DNA of 64,000 nt from Spartinivicinus poritis (lineage in GTDB: Bacteria > Pseudomonadota > Gammaproteobacteria > Pseudomonadales > Zooshikellaceae). Below the pieces are notes generated by a model that saw only the letters and a program-made list of their open reading frames with translations, was not told the DNA's origin and searched no databases. The position numbers and the translations under genes are program-made. Each line of letters starts with the position of its first letter. Within the stretch, counting starts at the first letter, position 1. Positions 61,901 through 64,000 of this stretch are shown piece after piece. The stretch lies in NCBI RefSeq assembly GCF_028858535.1, contig NZ_JAPMOU010000013.1:1-64000 (forward strand). Reading direction: 5' to 3'.

Positions 61901-64000
61901 CATCTATAGCTGAATCATGACTTGTATCTTCTGTTAGGCGCTCTACTCGCTCAATAGCAGGGCGTTGCACAGGCTGATAAGTGTAATGCGCTGTTGCACC
62001 AGCAACCATTGGTTTGCCGGTTAAGTCCAACCAGTCCTTCGCTACTTTTATAGTAAAGCCACCGGTTGGCATGGTCTCATTAAAACTAATATCTAAATAA
62101 GCACCAACCAGACTATTAATGGCAGTTACTTCATAGGCAGACTGATCAATTAACAGACCTGCTTGGTCAACTAACTGTAACCAATCAGTTAGTTTATCTT
62201 TGTCAGTATTCATTAAATTATTAAAACGAACCCGAATGGTTTGTTCTTTCGCGATGACACTGCCAGCAGCTGGAGTAAATGCGGTTACCGCTAAGTTAGT
62301 CGTGCGAATTTGTAGAACACCACCCTGATTAGACGACATCAGCTGCCCACCTTGGGCAAATAGCTCCCCGCCTTTTTCCCGCTTTTGCCAGTGAGAAAGC
62401 TGATATTCACCTGTTTGATCAGGCACTAATACCCAATGACGATTATGGGTACCAATATGGACCTGGCCATATTCCACTTGCATGGAAGCCTGTAGCAGGT
62501 CTTTAGCTTGTCCTGCCTTAAAATCTTGTGCTGCTTCAATCGACAAGTTATGCAGCTTCTGCTGTAGAGTGCCACCAAAACCAGATACTTCAGCCAGTTT
62601 TAAGTTATCTTTATACAGGTGCAGGATAACCAACTTGCCATCCTGCCAAGCAATATCAATAGGCTGGCCTTGCAGCTGATTGTCGTCTGATTTTGCATGG
62701 AAAATAATGCTGCTATAACCAGCCGGTTGACCTAGCTCATCATCCGTTAAATCAAAGAAGCGAATAAAACCCGCACCTAAATCATCAGCTACCGCTAAAG
62801 CTAATACTTGTTTAACGGGATCAATAGCCACATCCATTGCTCGTTGCCCAGGTAAACTAATAGAACGTACTCTAAACGGTTGAGCGGGATTATTTACATC
62901 AACTAACAATAAGCCCTCTCGTTGTGCTGCTAAATAAGCAACACCATCAGCCACTGCCACACCAGTAATAGGAGATTCGGTTCTTAGCTGAGCTAACCGA
63001 ACGGGACGATCAGGAATAGATACATCATAGGTTTCAAAGCCACTCGGCATTAAAAATCGATTTATTGCCGTTGGTTTTGCTCCTGATTTAATACCGATAA
63101 ATAACGTATCATCCCGCTCAAAAGCAGCACCAATTTCCATTGGTGGATAGTTTGGTAAATTCCATTCACGACCAACACCTGCCGTATAAGCAAATTCACC
63201 CAGTTTAATTTCTTGATGGCTGCCACCTGAAGGAATAATGGCATACACATCATAAACACCAGGGTATTCAGAAGCGGGGACTTTAAAACGGAATTCTTCC
63301 AGGCTGATAACGTCGTCTTTTAAGTCACGAATCTCACCACCACCTGGCAAAAACTCAGACATAACAACTGTGTTATCTCTACGTGACTGGAACTTCACCT
63401 TGGTGCCAGGCAAGAAAATACCTTTGTCTTCAGGCGTAGTTGCCGTTACAACATAGCCTCCCGACTGTTCACCTGCGTCTAAATCCATTTGAATTTCTGC
63501 TTGCCCAAGCTCAGCGCCATAAACAATCGCACCAAGATAGACAGATGAAAGATCATCGTTTGCCAAGCGTAAATGATATTGACCTGGCTCCAGGTTAAGC
63601 TGTTGTAACACAACCCCTGAAATAGTTAATTCAGTAGCAGAATTAACTGTGAAGTTAATTGGATAACTATTAATGTAGGCTTTAGTGACTCCAGCTTGGA
63701 AATGCTGACCAAATACTTTAACTTGCGCCTGATTATCATCCGCTAATAAGCTACCTTGAGCAATACGCGTCATGATTGGACGCTGGACAGCAGTTTTCGT
63801 GGTTTTAAATTCACGAATAAAGGGTGCCCATAAATGGGAGCCACGTAAATTTTCTACATGATTAACGGCTAATTCATAACGAGTATTTGGCTGTTTTTCG
63901 AATTTAACAGTAAAGGTTTTAGTCCGTCCTTCAACCTCATTTACTGATTCTACCGTCACTTCAATTGGCGTTGGCTGGTCATCTTCTTCACTAATAACAG
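43908..64000 (-). CDS. Giant Ig/IPT/beta-propeller surface protein, N terminus outside the window (>6690 aa)
   Basis: The frame is open from the right edge (the GTG at 63959 is internal) to the stop at 43908, at least 6,697 codons. From the N-terminal side: a Big_5-type domain and IPT/TIG domains (VKVFGQHFQAG, VSIYGRGFSYG, VQITGEGFTEN). These alternate with LVIVD-like beta-propeller segments (LLLVDVNNPAQPFRV) at about 62300-63200, 60200-61400 and 58400-59300. Ig-like domains come next, then two more propeller-like segments near 54600-55550 and 51700-53500. A thrombospondin-3-like calcium-binding run (DYDGDGINNE, DTNGNGILDGVDDHDGDRLSN) lies near 48140-48420. Tandem beta domains with LELLIDGQPV-like strands fill the last 4 kb. 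It ends in a GSGRYKLIV-type beta domain with cysteines. Probably a cell-surface fibre or adhesin and the scaffold of the downstream toxin locus. Confidence 0.85.
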   Translation of the reverse strand, partial: VISEEDDQPTPIEVTVESVNEVEGRTKTFTVKFEKQPNTRYELAVNHVENLRGSHLWAPFIREFKTTKTAVQRPIMTRIAQGSLLADDNQAQVKVFGQHFQAGVTKAYINSYPINFTVNSATELTISGVVLQQLNLEPGQYHLRLANDDLSSVYLGAIVYGAELGQAEIQMDLDAGEQSGGYVVTATTPEDKGIFLPGTKVKFQSRRDNTVVMSEFLPGGGEIRDLKDDVISLEEFRFKVPASEYPGVYDVYAIIPSGGSHQEIKLGEFAYTAGVGREWNLPNYPPMEIGAAFERDDTLFIGIKSGAKPTAINRFLMPSGFETYDVSIPDRPVRLAQLRTESPITGVAVADGVAYLAAQREGLLLVDVNNPAQPFRVRSISLPGQRAMDVAIDPVKQVLALAVADDLGAGFIRFFDLTDDELGQPAGYSSIIFHAKSDDNQLQGQPIDIAWQDGKLVILHLYKDNLKLAEVSGFGGTLQQKLHNLSIEAAQDFKAGQAKDLLQASMQVEYGQVHIGTHNRHWVLVPDQTGEYQLSHWQKREKGGELFAQGGQLMSSNQGGVLQIRTTNLAVTAFTPAAGSVIAKEQTIRVRFNNLMNTDKDKLTDWLQLVDQAGLLIDQSAYEVTAINSLVGAYLDISFNETMPTGGFTIKVAKDWLDLTGKPMVAGATAHYTYQPVQRPAIERVERLTEDTSHDSAIDGSTTESAVNKNTHLFHGDKTETVKLIGDHFASGLKIWVGETLVTGSVTVAEDGKSVTFAMPTLNLGVSATTLPIKVEQAGLTTIKLGALTILPKTHIDSFFPLSGPPEGGNRVSIYGRGFSYGVTVKFGNNLAGDLKVINSHHIEVRAPSGNFGSVSITVEQPNFPGEVSKATENYFYAGKQVGSINLPTDVPSPVSALVQKDQLLYVVTGGSFSVRDRKGLEHPDLISSNARLSLLNVADPVKPEIIEKQNANNTNKPFHFDATSNQENNGVSLSEFVDITLEGNRLFVAGNSNDGRNYFFDFDITLATDPLLLKDYPLPQDETIRSLAVKDNVLYVATRKGLRIYKVQANDLQLIRHLTNEQISGAPYRLRIADDSLWIVQTGLRKLVQVELASGEFKVIREVNVTNSKERRIRPEDIWVQDNLLLVATGRDGTVQLYTLDSDTSATKIAELKLAHLMANGDISANRLYLHGQTLYVVAEEGDVQLFDISSWLAGNVAEPIPLHYYYAVMGNTTALAVSPRALYAGTAFGYYNGKAVENPAPADELPTALGGGLNTIKNDLLTIMEQFPAPSGLLAKGEKVEVQFNRLISNTQLAKESINQLFTVSLSGVPVSGTVKAYTNNAGTRLVFTPAASWQANKQYRVVLSGGIKDIHGEALGADYRFKFVATGQVRPKFASVTPAFSSWHKGETVQITGEGFTENSSVSIGGQLVPTESVKLTKANQLTVTVPALSESPAENRLVGITISNGSLSHFKAAQLTYVADPTIEQIGRYSRDHQELNDNIHQYQFNQQDIVAIQGKGFSPSTKVLINGKAAEDVRFESSEIISFRLPANTLGELTISIQNGDGKPVENKKLLITLEPKQQITDIAGWYRSGSNLLVWKDSEFRLYSTLESDIPLLLSTANVNRPVHTAVMNNGYVTLLVGSGCGKTVPTGKRCDVQVWSVADPYSPELVNTINNARGYAMDKLRPLTNGFVGYAENNLVLGNELGADLLQVTLTDANNRLVDVAVVEDHLLLYRTRTIEARSIATPATIAETVSHSIIEKPLTMKVNGAIGVIAGKRSLQFIDTSNLPVSLQNIEATNYPVNVEIKDIALSGELLAIAQSSKINVYDINASQENKLTDLVPVFTRFANTDQLSIQGSLLEWNNRRWYYNVQLPIANAYAIYPNRLANNGNPISLLTSGESKAWQSVIVQVRKADTNELVPGDVELKGNILSFRPRGKYQLDSRYKLNFFNQPKQTVNLPAMDFNVPRQVKTAKLFGFEQISVAGIAPTAMNNEDATQVTIVGQKLNQITEVKVAGKRLLKANNDFTVTTDGNELYFNQRLTQVGLHSLTLVSNEQTIILPAAINVTEKLALTAAVSHYGTDEENVGSTEQASIISDIGGTAIRLQGKGLGTDVKLYWLAEKETFAEDTSLQLNYRYENNEIQFTVPAVAKTDSYKAGSKYRVEVVRQSTNEQVTLTPNQMLTAMDDTAPHIRVKHHLNYQQPVRLEADEPVTFSQFKVVRVFNDYGNQPPQDVTEFFVQDQLVANNIIQIKPQKGYALAHNSIYQVTIEGIKDKHDNIAYGNDVTAGRYEHDAQTHDRLPPRNIQLTRADTNKVITSTSDDGDGQAVLTKNREYCLIVSAEDNRRGKLSFKYRESFDGGFNFGPEKSVGQCKNGQKSFTLSVHNKAEGLALKVIASDGQQKVEQIYRIKLKDPEVKLASFSTTPEVVEEATTATLIFNVTGDVDLVDWDYSQVQVKLNNKWQPVETTKQASTDKRSQTITGKLRHPKLIKLTSDNPRSLQLEARLRVNIGLNTISDLNATYTLHLDKTKPTISIVSPKHDDFVPYGERVDVLINSFDKYGIDRVELAKNNEEWQSLKTPNHYSFTQEKPEDSNSNNGGIESINIKVRAFDPNGNESDPAANGRSEITIHFYDPELGAPQLKILSPTDGAVFHEKQPVTFEVLMRNVLEATLYLDIAGQADHLDNPAPIKLTRSAEDKEQVFVTTTIPAIEKDVVVLARVEAGTALKARAHLNVKKDKGIDEALTINSQPATHILSGTELSVQAAVEPEMVDYSRQSKLVVKSDQAALVEAELKQGIQFWETPTNVANLTLEALLKDLSGHSKTASHTLQVMPYFNGDKLPVYQTTDATWQIEHPVYAPGFNNSNAALIWVENQRGGGFNIRNVEQQLVTSEQGKVKFLGFNGQQLITQVLKGGDDHLVVYQAQAGQWRSVFEQKIYGDLIGVNGQAVYLQYGQTLSALVLTNNQHNQLQAVPAAGISVAEPIRAVQLDQGQLYALTASGLYQFGLTVAGGFLQLNQQLFLALADQQGLAVSGNRLATWVTNQSVTKVQQFVISDQGELIQAIDQAINLPNTINQAHWDNQWLWLATEQDNQPLWKAYQQANQVADYHANELLFTPTALFEVTSQAILQRAIQTSTSLPEPKITTKTTVTGWQLDVSAEPLQPEISQPDLKLWLTDQQGKLLIVARNGQQLLLPYSQKNDSVNLHWQSRAGSGQIAVNLPAVNNFIANTSRQPANGQTLASAGLVPVTALLGNDNKVSQASLADKQAMALVANAATGWWQLPATVEPTNLVVELNSQPATLNWNLIKSSDSSANTRLQVLQPQHNSQLKEGDEVTVEYHVATTHPDTNENINFHYAVVGLYDFNDQLIFRRIVKSAKGKLSFKLPSLRGEQENYQLKVDAYAGAHYQYDQVVVGLRLSPKYTLPVPQLVGLPLSIMAGADLNISLENSLPVGAYGQLVLKDEQGNVLAAGEKSIRYAIPDLSYINQTLELTAETTDDFGNKEIVVRMIKVVRPFILEKSNNLLAHDLLLPDVGYSWYLQGRELYTTTDGKVTQLDRDFSQLQRLGDRLIGLDPNYGLLFIDPAEDYLEVGRHPLAGLKGFVQNGRELIAWSDEQAYRYQIRGNALENLQTVNLNNLNENNQSLFIQAVEWNNQFYLLTQNGLYPWDSASPVASIKEAKWAKVHNSGVWVMTEQNTLHRIAKVRQVQSIALPGSADQALAVGNYLLLVNQAAQQLYVVDTNIADQPQLIGQFTVPELQGNQVSFAQGNLYLGGHTGAVYKVQFNDNNWQTVLAAQPNKGLVTDLSLHNGRLHVAAAGYGAYQRYFQNGNWQLENYLSTYTNEVNHILADGDNRYLALKKTKQLIKVTGQGLTMRTEQLLTGVEVERMVLTSDYIVASSGTRLFYVNRHTHENHMVDLTKQDATAGEVITGLTNLQNIVYVTTQQGRIFRVDVGGQWPIETHQIKIEPAYTGAAAAIALVGAGFEKLYFVNGLQTITVLDVNTLKTKNIKLPQLSEGSAGQITAIHVNQGVLWVGYVDDAGEVLISAYSLAKQQWLEGLTKPVSELTETRASAKVTAIAVEGNWLAIGLGGEGVVLTQYPMALVHAATQLAEPKQWNIVVQGDQLSFALENSQAVKTVQYVLSIIDHYELEVGNNRVTTEENIVGASQQAPFTAGVVVPAQLRNGQPFFIRSRIETFTGEVIEGAERGVVLQGEELPQNEFDVELFIDSTSYLPKPFKIEALVNNSRFPVQQVEYYISEGKTADGAYQMIGKHYGPEYVIYRNYEQERNGHYIKVRAIDIYGNVAESAAKPITRQYDSKDPTLSLRVEGESVYNNKVIEGHPFEVLGSYSDEQSGIDVAFLYRNDELVKAEVGGNQIHFTETTPVKGQQLKYKLVVKDYSGNTNSTDLSYTVIEDTQPKLTGLVINGQSLALDQLSTVKASVRERSSFEVSVAANDDVALDHAEVMWNGFSQTKDFYKNTSGSVYFTVNDLRDARVAETGEQTTLTVKLYDNAGQVRLHQVPVKLVRDQAPDIEKLKVKPPVAGIYGNNAAIELSNLDKIDDGGKKQLLLQIYQVMSNGELVLLEETSQKGWRNYLNVALKLPTTDVFPDDNYRFKVKVIDSLGQDAESVIFTIPLTQKPNTISFIKSDDAAINPAKVKVGDTAIYQVKVLDSAAKPVANQQIQWLLVDDENRDDPKPIVTSATDTTGVAQLTFDTVREAKKYFIQAKLTEYSYIGGVSTPVTIIPGKVASIDLDYPQQVVAGSGFTMRFAAYDAASNEVTLEESVPLTLKLPEGFHFGFSNNLNVVNDGNRESAQILVKQGVVVEIEAATKAGNGYQFELVKNGLKIRTRQGNTWVEQDPAIDLLPGKPVGFAIEKDEITKHPLGRKELLEAGDRIKYKLKLVDAFGNQVSHIQQGNELVEADIEASITLENDELNEEVELPTSLRLDNGKHKDGFELSSSKPAVVRFTVLANQGALAENPISKTLEVEFLKRLPAITQASFEQVVNSIITPLVFELSEPLNPIYFDSNKLTIVKAGTDEVIAGEWQLMEQQLRFVPEAQLIQGENYQFNTVNTGLKGKAVDDDILPQQIIITAPHIYFMPQGAVAKKEQEGKVKYFALEGSEFKLLVNSSVNLYSTGAKWNWSINNDLQSVDIDPGKMEKSVVIPTISSDGSESPAYQDGKLTTLSLLIDNSSSEENAVKVANNLAINILKVGEDYDGDGINNELEFRTPGLNPADPDTNGNGILDGVDDHDGDRLSNSKELELGTDPNNSDSDNDHLSDYYEYKYRTITDDEERFNDFDGDGIPDVVEHISNSSPANASDFEVDPFYITKVEIIERQLNYALGKDQGIIVPKVRVRFEKDDLSFWFFASEVSGLFNYYSNDPTIAKPVTGGFEALKAGSTTLRVELAELATDELTAKVDLTVTGALIQENTIRLLEMPQVQRIYAGADQLKVFLEFIGDKPLELKSAKLAENNLCITSTSAVEEATRESSESCIGTIGDYFYGESQLYRGYRFVLNVEKPPVNWSSNQSIELQLIALLDGEEKTLTLVIPVVEDPKLQVEWLDSATDSSAQNVISVLGRNLKLNDPGYNQVQVELLADGQPVEAQQNLEATISIEYKESKYARPIKRYMTDNLTEFNRLVRAWIEENPTVMYSLRFTEQRSDQNYTVEIPLELPLPKEKVESFDQSTIDDSRLKETQASFTPIGSGKVNLDINKLELLGVRQGLINELEDKLLNSPIKPPVSTLTDENALRLQMQFEYQPSEGSLTLEYYCENKGTCSLDLVQYLEVTAESRYQLDIKLNDLLADDIQQLVKAQRTVAVKYQGEMWVLPLVVEHSKAEIEKLHSSSLQLKQNEQKVLTYQLSVDPTSVLASLDLKYYVLTTGVLVSPECTINNWAHYEVSRSISCSKKIQLNKLNWSIDVNKALTILDLPFKLSHLTVAGNYSTDVVIVDQLGNIYQDQLSVEVVDVKEPPVTITVEAIKGPLDKYWFNGYKAAVGLSINSTVPYIIHKADLVAGGTIYPVEFKNRIDGPIYSVLFNPYENVLYVNQEDIESWLASKLKSVKLIFQFVHATDGLPVLSPMIELDIPLNSLVVEREKPDFWLPEKLAAKLYANGHYGISVPLYLKSGGKVASVTLKQGSNEIQKLEVRGPYYSSYADKEFGLNLPKELAPGEYEVEVQIKTSSDSLKTRTFKLIIPEYRPLKGEVYDVEEDVSFEWIDEAKLLAGVRNQQLQFNLRTNNNKVGSAYALFNGKEHSVRLNTVNRIGIEGIDASLVGQTVPFELKVGVETDYGQYNNKVLKWGTIYRQVTIIEDPLPSFNPDEFKQPIIKSVGDSLRFDFTITDPGFNDLSVELLIDGQPVKQANFSVKTIAELASVHATGYKANNGIEQLTPLYFSFVNNEKLSDQACPISFTSSLSGIKTALFKDDGSFEVGDKQSGIVLAEQILDTNTVKYKLCLSDNVQLDKGLYILGIITEGASVNETSIDEAFVQGKYTCTSCQQSINLAQLELSSTVESSNSTIRPYLKLTATRIGSGNKKYYQPDWNAWYQVTKADEAKTFSWRVTEHRVGEDRQITSLEFKVKTGSNNSIPTVFKGTLSEEKPIWTFEFDVTEGREVYIWFVEKPMNSKLSYFLYKDTNIGNYLTNYTSTRRDCDNRRLSRDRKIKTSIGSGRYKLIVSDYKLEESEALSLKRTSPLNYTGDFVLKVDKQFTGCSL

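Noticed and set aside
63957-63959. Start codon of the giant gene inside the window
   Set aside because: The GTG at 63959 is in a frame that stays open to the right edge, encoding an acidic stretch continuous with the domain, so it is an internal valine.

Overview
The window is AT-rich and its longest, best recognised genes point to a gammaproteobacterium. It has a GTG-started ackA followed by a long-form pta, a YihG-type acyltransferase, an MshQ-like surface protein, parvulin lipoproteins with lipoboxes, and an RTX protein with a type I secretion-like C terminus. I infer a marine member of the Oceanospirillales (Zooshikella/Spartinivicinus-like) from gene style and the very large surface genes; no rRNA is present to confirm this.

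Layout. 1-165 is the C-terminal tail of an IS630-type transposase. 330-1970 is a LasA-like M23 peptidoglycan/elastin endopeptidase with a C-terminal PPC domain, and 2028-2669 is a small M50 membrane metalloprotease. 3093-10683 (minus strand) holds six exported proteins of unknown function. A divergent gene at 11227 is a paralog of the 9415-10683 gene and additionally carries a mucin-type WxxW domain. After a small exported protein (13029) come the metabolic genes ackA-pta (acetyl-CoA/acetate interconversion) and yihG. 18815-27010 is a 2731-residue RTX protein with a lysozyme-like N terminus. Next to it are a Sel1-like repeat protein and a signal peptidase I.

The right half (about 29000-64000, all minus strand) reads as one locus. 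In transcription order it has: a giant Ig/IPT/beta-propeller protein of more than 6690 residues that runs off the window; a parvulin lipoprotein; a second, degenerate parvulin-like lipoprotein; an MshQ-like exported protein with Ig and carboxypeptidase-regulatory domains; a 2068-residue exported protein ending in a PD-(D/E)xK nuclease-like domain; and a tandem array of related small cytosolic proteins starting 3 bases after the nuclease gene. I interpret this as a Sec-exported polymorphic-toxin system. The giant and MshQ-like proteins would be surface structures, the parvulins periplasmic folding helpers, the 2068-residue protein the toxin, and the array the immunity genes. The array includes one frameshifted copy, one deletion remnant and one copy with a nine-base homopolymer. 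The whole assignment is inference from architecture and order; only the individual motifs are seen directly.

Short repeats are scattered through the gaps. One MITE-like family with TATA termini and conserved GCGAATG-type inverted ends occurs at 6001, 17642 and 42512. One G/C-rich hairpin repeat occurs at 12865, 17439 and 42785. No rRNA, tRNA or CRISPR array was seen.
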